Below, piece by piece: positions 54,075-64,000 of a DNA stretch of 64,000 nt. Each line of letters starts with the position of its first letter. The first letter of the stretch is position 1. A program made the translations under genes and the position numbers. Origin of the DNA: Podospora bellae-mahoneyi (lineage: Eukaryota; Ascomycota; Sordariomycetes; Sordariales; Podosporaceae); assembly GCF_035222275.1 (NCBI RefSeq), contig NC_085882.1, positions 3,417,501 to 3,481,500 on the forward strand, given 5' to 3'. Under the pieces are notes generated by a model. The model was not told the DNA's origin. It saw only the letters and a list, made by a program, of their open reading frames with translations, and did not search any database.

Positions 54075-54741
54075 GATGCCAATAATGCCAATGGGTTGAA
54101 GCGAGGTGATTCAGAGCATCAGAAAGAAAGACTTGAAGCAAGATGCATGTATCAGTAAGGTTATAGAGGTGAGAAGATATGGAAGTTCCTGTCCGGTCAG
54201 ACAGAACACAGAGATGATGCCCCTCCAAGGGGGTTTGCCTTGGGCCTTGCGCCCCTGGCCTGAACAAATGGATGATCCATGTCGGTTACGGATACACTCG
54301 AAGCGCTCGCATGGTGAGGCTGGATTGATGGGACTGGTGAGAGGAAGTGTGAGTTGGTTGCACCGCGCACCACCCCGCTGCGTGTGGCGCCTACTAGCGC
54401 AATATGCTGCGCCTTCCTTGAGCTTGGGCTGGGGAGCTATGAGGGGGGAGGGGCAGTAATCAGCTACCACTCCGTTTTGTGCACTGTGTGCAATGACAAC
54501 AACTGCATGGACACAAGCCTGAGGTGTTGATGGAAAGGCACCATTTTTCAGCTCTGGCGGGGGGGTCGGCAGCACAGAAACGAGATAACCCGACGGGTGA
54601 TCAGGCTACGGAGGAGGCGATGCACCTTTTTGGTGCTCATCTCTGTCTTGCTACTTCGTGTGATGCCATCACCACCCTTCGCGGTTCAGTTCCTTTCTTT
54701 TGAACTTGACTATCTAGGTATTTCACCTCCTCCTCGTCAGC
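54075..54741. promoter_or_regulatory. Divergent promoter region
   Basis: About 670 bp between the Hsp70-like gene and the coiled-coil gene, with no gene in between. No clear TATA box. Confidence 0.4.
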
Positions 54742-57700
54742 ATGGCGAACACACCCAGCTACTTCGCGCCGCCGGCATATCCGGATTTACGGCCTGATGT
54801 TCCTCCTCGCGGATCGTCTACTGCTCGAAACATCTTTGACAAAACCAAGAAAAAGGTCTCCAACTTTGGAAGGAAAGACAGGCCAACAGAGAAGCTCAAG
54901 CAAAAGAACGATCCAGATATCCTCAACAAACTGACACGAGAGCAGCAGGACCAGTTGCCTGTTGATTTGCTGAACGAAATTGACGTCGACAGGCTTGCTC
55001 ATCTCCGCTCACACATTCTCCAGAGAGTTTCGGAAAGAAGGATATGTGAAATTCCTGAAGATCGGGTTCGGCATATAGCCAACCACCATCCGCACAGACT
55101 GGCTGTCGTGTTGACAAAAGCACCTGGGCTTATGGGCTATCTCAACAACAAGGAGGTCGGAATATTATCAGAGCTCGATGCAGCTACATTTCTGGAACTG
55201 CCCGATGTGGTCAAGGAACGGCTCTCCCAAGCCTGTCCAGAGTACTACCAACGGATGATGTCCCAACCCCAGCATGCTCTTCCACACCAGCCAGCACCAA
55301 ACACACATTCTGGTGATCCTCATGCTCGCGCTCAGCAACCTGTGCGGTCCGCGTCGGTTCAGCCATCACCTTCTTACGCCCCGGTTCTTCCTCCTGTAAA
55401 TTTTACCACAGGTCCTCGAATGGATGCGACTCAGGACGCCTATTCACCGGTGAATGCCACTCTTCAAGCGCCGTTCAGCGGTTCCCACCCCGAACATGTA
55501 ACACAATTCCCGCCACCATCAACCACGATCGGTCCCCGCACCGATTCACTTCCACACAACACCTACCACTCACAATTCTCACGATATCCCCGGTCTTCTT
55601 CCAGCCCTCCCCCTTCCTCTAGCTCCCCTAATAACGGACTGCCTGTCAGTCAGACGTCTTTCGGTACGCCCGCTGCAACTCTCGTCACTCCTTCAATGTC
55701 CTTGGGGCTCTCGAGGTCCTCCAGTCCAACGGAATACTTCAAGCCAAACCCTCAGTCTTATTCAGGTCTCCAAGGTCCCTTGAACCAAAATGGCAACAGA
55801 CCAACACTACAAGATTCTGCAGGACCACCCCCAGCCGTCCCACCTAAAAGCATCGCCCATCACAGCTTTGAGATGGCCCTTCCAAGCACCCAGGCTCAAG
55901 GAGAACTGAGCTTGCCTATCCAAAACCCAGACCCTCAGAGCTTCCGGGCACGCCAACAATCCCAAATCCAAGGAGAGCCTGCTGATCAACTTACCAAGGA
56001 TGAGAGAATCCGCGAACTGGAGGCTCAGGTCGAGGCCTGGAAGATTGAGAAAACCACCTTGACCCAGAAGGTAGCAAGCTTGACGGAGAGTTTGGAAAGC
56101 GAAAGAGAACGTTTGGAGAGCGAAAGGAAGAGCACAGGTACTCTCCACCAGAGCATCGGTTCCCTTAAAAGCGAGAAGGGGCGACTGGAAAATGAGAAGA
56201 AGCTTGTCGAGGACGAGAAACAGCGAGTGGAACACGAGAGGGACGCGCTTGAGAGGGAACAGATCAAGTTGGAAGGAGGGATCAAGAAATACTTGGCTGC
56301 TAAGAAGTGGAAAGGCCTGGAGCAACAAAAGACCGCTTTTGACATGATCGTTGACTACTGTAACGAACAGCTCGCCTCAGTGGCAGATTGGGAGGACTAC
56401 AACAAAGAGCAAACGGCACGGATGGAGAAAATCAAGTTGGAGAATGAACGCTTGGTACAGAGTTTGAAGGATCAAGACGAGCTCATTGCAGAACGCAACA
56501 AATGGTGGAGGGAATTTGAGGCCTTGGACAACCGTCTCAAGCAACTAAACCCGGAGCACGAACGAAGATTTCAGGAAGAGAAAGACAGACACCAGCTCCA
56601 GCTCCAGGAGGAGAGGAAGCGGCATCAGCACAGGTTTAATGCGGAGATCGGCAAGCTCAATATGGAAATAGAGGCCTTGAGAAGGAAACTCGACAGTCAT
56701 AAGGCCGATCAACTTGCTGCGACGGAGAAGGTCCGAACAACGCTTCAAGCCGAGATCGACACACTGCGACAGGAGAAGAACATAATGCAGACACAGTACC
56801 AATCGTACAAGGATGCACACGACCAAAAACTCCAGAGGCTGACGAAGGAGCATGAGGTGGCTTTGAGCCAGCAAAAGATCGATCACGAACAGAAGATGCA
56901 AGCATTCCACGCTCAATGTCAAGACCTCATCAACCAAGTCGGTATACAGTGGGAACTCAACAAACAACAAGCTGTGAAGGATCTCGAGAACAAGGTCCGC
57001 TTGCTGGAGAGCAGCCTGGTCGACAACTCGGACGACTATCGGCCGGCAACCGATGATCACCTTCAAGTCGACTTTGACCAGCTCAATCTCGACATCAGCA
57101 AAATAACGCATAACTTGCCTGCGGTTGACTTTTTCCAGGTCAACCAGCTAGACCCTGGCGGGTTTTTGGAGAGGGAAGGGAGGGATCAGCTGAGGTTCCT
57201 GTTGCAGGGCATCTTCTGGGAGCACATGATGTATGGCTTCTTTTCTGCTCCTTTCGGGCTCGGTGCCTTGGGTCCCCAGCAGGGGAAGCAGAGGCTTCTT
57301 GAAGTCTGGATCGCCTACCGCAAATTACTTGGGACGGGAAAGTCTGAGGGTATGTGTCTAGATCACGACTACGCAGTTTTTCCATTGTTAACAAACTCGC
57401 TCGTTAATTTAGTTCGCTTGCCCATTGGGGAGTATGACATGGCAACGATTGAAGAAGACTACGTCAATTTCCTCCGGAATGACAAGGAGACCAACAAATG
57501 GAGATCGTCCACCTTCCAGGCCGTCATGGCGGCCTTGCTACCGAAGAAGGACAAAACTCACTCGCCTTTGTCCGACTACCTGAGCTCGCCATTCTTCCAG
57601 AACCGCAACAATGTCCGCGAAAATATACTAACAGAACTTCGCCGCATATGCGTTGGTGGAATCCCGCAAGCCATCGAACAGACGGTTGAGAAGATGGTGT

Positions 57701-57954
57701 TCAAGGCCAGCGAACTTGCCCTCCAATTCGGGATGCAACGGTCAGAGCTTGGCCTTATGTTTCCTCAAAGGAACACCTTGGTTCTGCTAGGTCAAGATTT
57801 TGTGCTTTGCTATGACAATGATGCCGAGCATGGGATGCAGAAGCCCGTGTTCCTCAGTGTATCTCCGATGTGCTACAAGACAGGTGATGGGAGAAAGGAT
57901 ACCACAACTACGAAGGTGATCTCGCCTGGACAGATATATCCACACGCCCAGTAG
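54742..57954 (+). CDS. Large coiled-coil protein
   Basis: The frame is open for 1070 codons, but a sequence with good intron signals (GTATGT at 57350, TTAAC branch, TTTAG ending 57412) lies inside it. It is 63 nt long, so splicing keeps the frame and gives 1049 aa; the spliced join reads KSEVRLPIGEYD. The N-terminus (residues 1-170) is a helical domain, then a Ser/Pro-rich linker (175-390), then a coiled coil from about 415 to 770 with Glu/Lys/Arg/Gln heptads, then a globular C-terminal domain (about 800 to the end). Not recognised. A scaffold or cytoskeletal role would be a guess. Confidence 0.8.
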   Translation: MANTPSYFAPPAYPDLRPDVPPRGSSTARNIFDKTKKKVSNFGRKDRPTEKLKQKNDPDILNKLTREQQDQLPVDLLNEIDVDRLAHLRSHILQRVSERRICEIPEDRVRHIANHHPHRLAVVLTKAPGLMGYLNNKEVGILSELDAATFLELPDVVKERLSQACPEYYQRMMSQPQHALPHQPAPNTHSGDPHARAQQPVRSASVQPSPSYAPVLPPVNFTTGPRMDATQDAYSPVNATLQAPFSGSHPEHVTQFPPPSTTIGPRTDSLPHNTYHSQFSRYPRSSSSPPPSSSSPNNGLPVSQTSFGTPAATLVTPSMSLGLSRSSSPTEYFKPNPQSYSGLQGPLNQNGNRPTLQDSAGPPPAVPPKSIAHHSFEMALPSTQAQGELSLPIQNPDPQSFRARQQSQIQGEPADQLTKDERIRELEAQVEAWKIEKTTLTQKVASLTESLESERERLESERKSTGTLHQSIGSLKSEKGRLENEKKLVEDEKQRVEHERDALEREQIKLEGGIKKYLAAKKWKGLEQQKTAFDMIVDYCNEQLASVADWEDYNKEQTARMEKIKLENERLVQSLKDQDELIAERNKWWREFEALDNRLKQLNPEHERRFQEEKDRHQLQLQEERKRHQHRFNAEIGKLNMEIEALRRKLDSHKADQLAATEKVRTTLQAEIDTLRQEKNIMQTQYQSYKDAHDQKLQRLTKEHEVALSQQKIDHEQKMQAFHAQCQDLINQVGIQWELNKQQAVKDLENKVRLLESSLVDNSDDYRPATDDHLQVDFDQLNLDISKITHNLPAVDFFQVNQLDPGGFLEREGRDQLRFLLQGIFWEHMMYGFFSAPFGLGALGPQQGKQRLLEVWIAYRKLLGTGKSEGMCLDHDYAVFPLLTNSLVNLVRLPIGEYDMATIEEDYVNFLRNDKETNKWRSSTFQAVMAALLPKKDKTHSPLSDYLSSPFFQNRNNVRENILTELRRICVGGIPQAIEQTVEKMVFKASELALQFGMQRSELGLMFPQRNTLVLLGQDFVLCYDNDAEHGMQKPVFLSVSPMCYKTGDGRKDTTTTKVISPGQIYPHAQ

Positions 57955-59300
57955 AAAGTTGGGATCTCGTTGAAGTCAAGTACGAGTTGCAAGTCGGGTC
58001 GTCGGATTCATGGGTGGTTGGTTGGCGACTAGATCCTCAACGCAGACTGCTGCCTTAATTCACGTCGCCTAGTTAGACAGGTGCTTGGATTATTGTCTCA
58101 AAGTCCAACATCTTTCATCATTTCATCTTGACCATCTTTACGTGGTCTCAAATTTCACACGAAAGATTCAGGGTTAATGGTGTTGTCTTAAGAACCCTTC
58201 ATGTTAAATTCATAACCCCAACAGCAAGATCCACACCAAGTCCAAACGCATCGTCAATCCATGAAGAAAAAAGACAGGAACAGGATGTCTGTGAAACCGC
58301 ATTCTTTATGAGAGCAATGATATTAGGCGTTGCTTAACAAGCTAACAGATTTGCTGTTGATTCTGCTGTTAGCACCCAGTGTTAGACCACAGGGAATCAG
58401 CCCCCCCGTGGTCCACTCTGTGCGACGGGAGCGTGGAATCACTTCAACTTCTCAAGTCTCGACCTCGTCCAAGACATCTCCTCCAGCCGCAGCAATGAAG
58501 CACCAGATTGTCCGCTGTTTCCCAGATTGCTCTCATTCTTCTGGTCGACTCCAAGTAGCCGACCCCTCACTTTGTGGCGTCTAGCCGCATATTTCACGTC
58601 GCTCTGGGCGGTTCTCGAGACGAGGCTCTGGCCATCGATAACACCAGTCCAGAACAAGCTTACACCTCATGGCCGCACAGTGCGCGTGCTACAAGTCCCC
58701 AGCATGGGGACTTTGAATCCAAGTCTTCCCTCTCTTATCACGGCACAGCAGCTCGAGTGCAGTCGAGACCTAAGCAAGTTGTCGGACCTGAACGAGCCTC
58801 CCATTGGCTGTCCGTCTTGTCATCCCGCCAAGGATGAAGCCGCATTTCCTCTTACAGACGCGCCTGCAATAGCGTGGGCCAAGCTGAATGGTTCGCTCAG
58901 CCAGAGTAACCGATCAAACACCACATTGTTGAGGAGGACGATGGCACCTTGACCCAAGGCAGACTCCCCTGCGGATGGGGTCTGCCAGAGAACATGTCCC
59001 AACCAGGTACCCGGGCTGCGGCTTGTGAGCATCTCGATGCCACCTTTCGAGGAGCCTTGTGGCTGTCCATTGACATGAGACACACTGACCACACCAAGTA
59101 GATGGACTCATGGCACAAGAAAACTCCACCAGGTGATGGCAATCCTTGTGGAATCAGACATCAACGCCCTCTACTCGACAAGATAACGCTTTTCACACCA
59201 TTGGGTCAACCACTCTCCTCAACTTACCACCTCATGGGGCTGGCAGCCTATTACAAGATGAGCTAGGACTCGACGACTGGTTTACAGGCAAAATCATCTC
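57955..59300. other. Intergenic 1.3 kb, nothing recognised
   Basis: Only short incidental open frames on both strands. No repeat or element ends seen. It may hold the promoter of the 1279-aa gene. Confidence 0.4.
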
Positions 59301-62300
59301 ATGATGGCTCATTTTCTACGCTCACCACGTGAAATATGGCATCGACAAATCATCGACACTGGTGCCAGGTTTCAGTTGGGCTCTTCCGATTATTTTCCCT
59401 TTGATGCTCTCAGGGATGCCACAGATGCCTTTATTAACCGGCAAGGGCTTGTTCAAGGTTCATCACAATGCGATTCATTACTTCGAGAGTTGGTCTTGGA
59501 ACATGCTGCGCGGGAAAACGGTTCGGAAAGAGTCGGTTTGGTCGCCTGTCTTCACGCCCTTTCCCACTCCGTTGGCACGACACTGCTGGTAGCAATGAGA
59601 GAGAAATGCCAGCTAGAAGCAGTCAGCCCGAAATTCTTGAGCTGCTTGACGCTTGGTGCACGCGCAAACCCGTTGCTCATCAGCAGAACAGACAGCCAAG
59701 TTGCGGATATCCTCTTGAGCCTGCTGGCGGGCACCGACTTTCTCCCAGCCATCAGACAGCTTTTCCAGACCCTGGAGGAAGGCCCTGATGCATACATCCT
59801 TCCACCTTCCTACATCATCGACTTCTTGAACGCGACAGACTTTTCCACAGCTTTCAGGACCCACTTGGACATGCTGCAACAAGAACGGAAATACATGAGT
59901 CTCTGTACTGCAGTTTCCTGGATTCGATCAGTATCTAATCAGCCCGAGACCTCCACAGCAAAGATAGTAGCGTCCGCTTTAGTGCCAGACAGGATATTTT
60001 GGGCCAACTGGAGACCAGACCAGGAACGGCTAAGGAACTGGGAAGAAGGGACCTTTTCAGAAACCCAAAGACAAAAGCTGTGCTATGTATTTGACCTCGA
60101 AGGACCAGACATCACCGGCTCAGGGTATCCTTGCCTGAAAGACTCGGTTCCTGGATGTTTCAACGTCGTACCGGTCGTCAACCAAGACGTTCTATTGCTC
60201 CACCGCCTCCTAGCCAATCTGGACAACGCACAGCGTATTCCTGGCCCACACGCCATCAATCTCGTCATACACCTCTGTATCAACAGCTCGAGGCCTCTGG
60301 ACAATGATCTCCTTTCCCTCACCGAAGCAGTGCTGGAGACCGACGATGACGAGTCCATCCACTCGATCCTCATGTGGCTACAAACCTACGAAGCCGGCTT
60401 TGACATTCGAATGACAGCTCTGACGAGGACACTTCCCATCTTGGAAGTCTATCCAAACCTTCAGCGGTTGCTCTCTGGATATGTCAGTTTAGACGTGGCT
60501 CGAGTCATGCAGTTGGCCAGGGAAGAATACAACTCTATACTAGAGACGGACGTTGCCGAGAATCTTGCCATGAGGATACACGACTTTGGGGCGGCTATAG
60601 TGAACGCCAACTGGCTGCACGGATCTCTGCCCCTGGATCTATGGCAAAGCCTACAGCAACTCCCACCCAAAGAGACTTTGGATGAGATCTTCGAGGCCCT
60701 CGGGACATCTCACATCATGAACGAAGACATCAAGGCATACCTGAGGGTGGTGATTGGAGGAGAAACCCATGGCGACTCCCCTCCAGCCGAAGCGTTGCTA
60801 GCAATCGTCCGCCAGACCATCCGATTTTACGCAAGAGGTGTTGAGCCCGAAAGAGCAAAGCTTGCCACCGAAATAGAGCCACTACGCCATCATGACCCCA
60901 AAGTATATGACGCCTGTATCGAGCGGATCTTGAACGAGGATATCGTCCTCATCAAGGATATGCTGCCACTGGTCCGGTCAGAAAGCCATTCCTCGTGTGT
61001 CGAATTTGCGCGCCTCTTGGCCCAGCGTCAACAGCTGCGCTGTTACACTCATGAATGCTGGCATCAGCTGTTGTTCTTCCGGTTACTCCAACGGAGGCGA
61101 GACTTGCTGGCGTGGTCAGCCGCGGAGCTTCCTTTGCAGAACTTCGTCCAGTGGGTGCATGATCTCAGGGCTCTGTTCTCTCAACAAAGAGTTGGTGGTA
61201 GCAGTGACATCTCGAGGATGTCGTTGTCGGATCTTGGGTTTACGCCGGAAAGGTATCAATGGTGGGATGTGCTCCAGCACCAGTATGGAAGAGCAGTTGG
61301 TATATTGGCATATCTACACCAGGAGGGCAAGGGAGATTTAAAATGGCTGTGGCTGCAAGAGATACCAGATACAACTGTGTTATTGGACATTCTGCAAGAC
61401 GAAAACAAAGTGTTGCCGCAGGACTCGGTGCTGATGTCGCTTTTTCAGCCGAAACCAGACACGCTGAGTCTCATCTGTTTGGCTTTGGCCGGCTTACGTC
61501 GCGCTGCTCCTCAAGGGAAGGTGGCCCTTCAGAGTATCTGCGCTCGAGAAAAACAGCTGGATGCTGGGAAGTGGAATCGTCAGGCTACGCAGGTGCTGAG
61601 TTACTGCTGGAGACGCTCGCCAGACATCAACACCGATGACATGAGTCGCAATGCCCTTTGGGCTTTCACGGCTTTGTTGGGGTTAGGGGATGATGTTGAC
61701 GACCAAGGTCTGCAGGTTGCCAGAGAATGCCTCATGGCCGACTACGCAAACCTGGTTCTCGCGGCCAATAACCTTCTCGATATGCAAGTTCTACTTCAAA
61801 GTTCGGATGCGGCGCGAACAACTATGCTCATGGAGGAGCTCGGCGTAGAAGATGCCCCTCCTGTTGAACCCTTCACTCCAGCTGCGGCCATGATTCCTAC
61901 ACACCTCACCAGCTTCATCGAACCAGTCGGTGAAATGCAATGGGAGCTTTGCTTCCCTCTCAAAAAGATCTCCGCCCAGAAGAGACAAGCCATCGGCATC
62001 GATCCCTCCCCACGCTTGCTCCTCGTGAGGATATCCCTTCTAGACCAGCAACCAGCTTTTTGCACCCACTATCACCCCAGCACCACCGACGACAGCAACA
62101 CCCGTCCTCACGGCTTGTGGCACGTAAGCGGCCTCAGCATGCCAGACGGCACCATCTGCTTCGCCAAACCATCCCTATTCGCCTACCTCCTAAGCCGCAG
62201 ACTCTCCGCCTTCCTCTCCTCGCTGTCTCAAGATAACCACATCAGCGGCACCATCCAAGAGCAACTCCAACTGGACAGAACCTACACCTTCGTCTCATCC

Positions 62301-63140
62301 ATCCTCGCCTCTCCCCTATCCCACTGCCTGGCATGCCTCGAACAACTCGCCCGCCCCGGTCCAATTCCTGCAACTTGCGGATCTCAGTTCTGTGACGAGA
62401 CCTTCTCGTTTGCTCCATTAGAAGTCAGAGCACACCACCTCTTGTCCGATCCCCCGGCGTTGGACTTCTTACTAGCATGTGTCTATTCAGCCAATGTCTC
62501 TGTTCCAGAACTGAGAAATGGGCTCAGAGCGGTCATTGACTCTTTTCCTGTCCTGGCGGGAGTAAGCTCCTCGCCACGGGAGACGTTATCCCGGATTTTA
62601 AGTCGGGAAAACCCAGGGTCAGATGATGGCCTCTCAGCAGATAGAGAGACTTTACTCTCGTGGATGAGCGGGCAGTTTGGGGGCAGTGGTTGTTTGATTT
62701 CTGCGCCGGGTGGGTCGAAATTACCGGCTATGCAGGGGGTTGTGCAGTTTATACTGAGAACTGGCAACTTTATTGGCGGTGCGGGGGGGTCTGGGAATAT
62801 CAAGTTTATTTGGTCGGGATTGGGGACTAGGAGCATGTGGGAGATTTTGTGCAAGGGGTTGGTTGTGGGCGGTGACGGGGAAGCGGAGGAGAGAGGAGAA
62901 GATGAGCCGCCGATGGATTTGAGGACTTGCTGGAAGACAGAGACTACGTGGAAGAGCAGCCTGCTGATGGACAGGAGGGTGTTTGTTGCGTGTGAGGACT
63001 TTGGGGGTGTGAAGGGGGTGGTGGTGAGGTATGTGTTGTTGTGTCCAGAGGGGTTTGTGCCACCGAGGATGAGGGTTATTGGGGATGCGCTGAGGCAGAG
63101 TTTTGGTGCTTTGAGGGCTGGGAGGTTGGTCAAGGAGTAG
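59301..63140 (+). CDS. Hypothetical protein, 1279 aa, largely helical
   Basis: An intact single exon. Not recognised. The start used is the first Met (MMAHFLRSPREIWH). The sequence is rich in Leu and amphipathic helices over residues 1-800, suggesting a helical-solenoid body. The last third has a more mixed, probably alpha/beta domain with a few Cys pairs (CLACLEQLARPGPIPATCG). No signal peptide or TM segment is evident. Confidence 0.75.
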   Translation: MMAHFLRSPREIWHRQIIDTGARFQLGSSDYFPFDALRDATDAFINRQGLVQGSSQCDSLLRELVLEHAARENGSERVGLVACLHALSHSVGTTLLVAMREKCQLEAVSPKFLSCLTLGARANPLLISRTDSQVADILLSLLAGTDFLPAIRQLFQTLEEGPDAYILPPSYIIDFLNATDFSTAFRTHLDMLQQERKYMSLCTAVSWIRSVSNQPETSTAKIVASALVPDRIFWANWRPDQERLRNWEEGTFSETQRQKLCYVFDLEGPDITGSGYPCLKDSVPGCFNVVPVVNQDVLLLHRLLANLDNAQRIPGPHAINLVIHLCINSSRPLDNDLLSLTEAVLETDDDESIHSILMWLQTYEAGFDIRMTALTRTLPILEVYPNLQRLLSGYVSLDVARVMQLAREEYNSILETDVAENLAMRIHDFGAAIVNANWLHGSLPLDLWQSLQQLPPKETLDEIFEALGTSHIMNEDIKAYLRVVIGGETHGDSPPAEALLAIVRQTIRFYARGVEPERAKLATEIEPLRHHDPKVYDACIERILNEDIVLIKDMLPLVRSESHSSCVEFARLLAQRQQLRCYTHECWHQLLFFRLLQRRRDLLAWSAAELPLQNFVQWVHDLRALFSQQRVGGSSDISRMSLSDLGFTPERYQWWDVLQHQYGRAVGILAYLHQEGKGDLKWLWLQEIPDTTVLLDILQDENKVLPQDSVLMSLFQPKPDTLSLICLALAGLRRAAPQGKVALQSICAREKQLDAGKWNRQATQVLSYCWRRSPDINTDDMSRNALWAFTALLGLGDDVDDQGLQVARECLMADYANLVLAANNLLDMQVLLQSSDAARTTMLMEELGVEDAPPVEPFTPAAAMIPTHLTSFIEPVGEMQWELCFPLKKISAQKRQAIGIDPSPRLLLVRISLLDQQPAFCTHYHPSTTDDSNTRPHGLWHVSGLSMPDGTICFAKPSLFAYLLSRRLSAFLSSLSQDNHISGTIQEQLQLDRTYTFVSSILASPLSHCLACLEQLARPGPIPATCGSQFCDETFSFAPLEVRAHHLLSDPPALDFLLACVYSANVSVPELRNGLRAVIDSFPVLAGVSSSPRETLSRILSRENPGSDDGLSADRETLLSWMSGQFGGSGCLISAPGGSKLPAMQGVVQFILRTGNFIGGAGGSGNIKFIWSGLGTRSMWEILCKGLVVGGDGEAEERGEDEPPMDLRTCWKTETTWKSSLLMDRRVFVACEDFGGVKGVVVRYVLLCPEGFVPPRMRVIGDALRQSFGALRAGRLVKE

Positions 63141-63478
63141 TATCAGGTAGGGTTACAATCATCACCTATACTGAAATAGAAGACTTTCTTCAAACCACAC
63201 ACCAGACACAAGCACACATGATACCTGTGACATGGACTCTATGGAGAAGCGCCTCTGTAACCGCTCAGTCGGGACAGCTGAGTTAGCAGTTCAGCTCCCC
63301 TTGGCAGACACTTACACCCCAGATAGGCAGACTGGCAGCCTGATCCAATGTGGCGCGCACTAACGAGCTGCTGCATAGGTGTACATGAGGCTGCCCCCCT
63401 CTCTTCATGATTTTTCATCTTCATGTTTGTCTTCTTCACCTGTCCACATCATTTATCGAAGCAACATAATAACACAAA
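63141..63478. other. Intergenic, nothing recognised
   Basis: About 340 bp between two genes on the same strand; no feature seen. Confidence 0.4.
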
Positions 63479-64000
63479 ATGGCCTCCCTCTTCACGCAGC
63501 GCAGCGCGCGTCGCTCCAACCAAACACTACCCCAACCAACACCCTCATCAGCCAACACCGACCTCTCCCGTCACACCTCTCTCCAATCCCACTCATCCTG
63601 GTCCCCCGGCGGTCTTCCCCAGCGCTTCCTCCCTCCCCAGAACCCCCAACCGCAAACAGTAACCCCAGAACAATTCACCTCCCTCTCGCAGCAATTTGCA
63701 ACCCTCCACGCAGACCTCACCACCCAAGCAAGTCTTTTGCTAGGAGAAATCCTCGCCCTCCAGCAAACCCTTCCCGTCGTCCGCCTCTCAGAAACCTCAA
63801 CCAACCTAGACATAACCGCATTCCTCCAAGCCCTACTTCACGGGAAGCTCTCCTCCGCCCTCACCCCACCAGCCCCTTCCCAACATGAGGAAACCCCCAA
63901 ACCCCCCCGCCCCATCAGAGCCCTCTCCCGAGAAATCCAAGCCTGCCTCTCCAAAAACGACTACTTTGCTGCAATCGGCACAGCAATCGACGACCTGCGC
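63479..64000 (+). CDS. Start of a hypothetical gene, cut by the window edge
   Basis: The frame from the ATG at 63479 (MASLFTQRSARRSNQTLPQP) stays open for all 174 codons to the end of the window. The first 65 residues are Ser/Pro/Gln-rich. From about residue 66 a helical segment follows (PEQFTSLSQQFATLHADLTT, then SLLLGEILALQQTLPVVRL). C-rich third positions fit coding sequence. The function is not recognised. Confidence 0.6.
   Translation, partial: MASLFTQRSARRSNQTLPQPTPSSANTDLSRHTSLQSHSSWSPGGLPQRFLPPQNPQPQTVTPEQFTSLSQQFATLHADLTTQASLLLGEILALQQTLPVVRLSETSTNLDITAFLQALLHGKLSSALTPPAPSQHEETPKPPRPIRALSREIQACLSKNDYFAAIGTAIDDLR

Noticed and set aside
58128-59142. Short open frames in the 1.3-kb gap before the 1279-aa gene
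   Set aside because: They overlap on both strands, lack likely introns and protein resemblance, and are of the size expected by chance.

Overview
The window is nuclear DNA of a filamentous ascomycete, most likely a sordariomycete close to Podospora, Chaetomium or Neurospora. The evidence is short introns of about 45-75 nt with GTRNGT donors and CTAAC/CTGAC branch sites, ER Hsp70 (LHS1), DBP6 and GPI3 orthologues of fungal type, HeLo-type and NLR immune-like genes with nearly identical internal repeats, and small TIR elements. Assignment to a genus is inference.

Region 1 (1 to about 18.0 kb) is an accessory island rich in NLR genes and repeats. It holds the 3' part of a broken ankyrin-repeat NLR, an orphan ankyrin fragment, a decayed hydrolase-NACHT-beta-propeller NLR on the minus strand (4497-7780), four copies of a dispersed repeat of about 110-140 bp, two TIR elements, a Ty3/gypsy relic, a detached N-terminal hydrolase fragment and a broken threonine-aldolase-type gene. 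Two intact genes lie in this debris and are divergently transcribed. One (8767-9651, minus) encodes a 294-aa HeLo-like protein whose C-terminus carries two 20-residue pseudorepeats. The other (10850-14149, plus) encodes a 1065-aa NB-ARC/TPR NLR whose first exon encodes almost only one copy of the same 20-residue motif. This is the layout of the amyloid-signalling NLR/effector pairs (HET-S with NWD2, HELLP with PNT1). I read it as a candidate new pair and the most interesting item here.

Region 2 (18.2-40.4 kb) is ordinary gene-dense sequence: a FAD/Rieske oxidoreductase, a frameshifted Cys-rich membrane protein, an arrestin-like adaptor, a GPI-anchored yapsin-like protease with an altered first active-site motif, a secreted Thr-rich protein, a 1379-aa fusion of Zn-finger, GTPase, RING and patatin domains, an AMT/MEP ammonium transporter with 8 exons, a hypothetical gene overlapping tail-to-tail with a small conserved gene that carries a dinucleotide frameshift, and a tetraspanin-like protein.

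Region 3 (40.5-64 kb) is conserved core: LHS1 (ER lumen folding), DBP6 (60S ribosome assembly), GPI3/PIG-A (first step of GPI anchor synthesis, divergent from DBP6), an unnamed proline-rich protein, an atypical Hsp70-like ATPase, a large coiled-coil protein, a 1279-aa protein of unknown function, and the start of a further gene cut by the window edge. I saw no tRNA, rRNA or CRISPR array. All reading-frame, intron and motif calls were made by eye; no database search was run.
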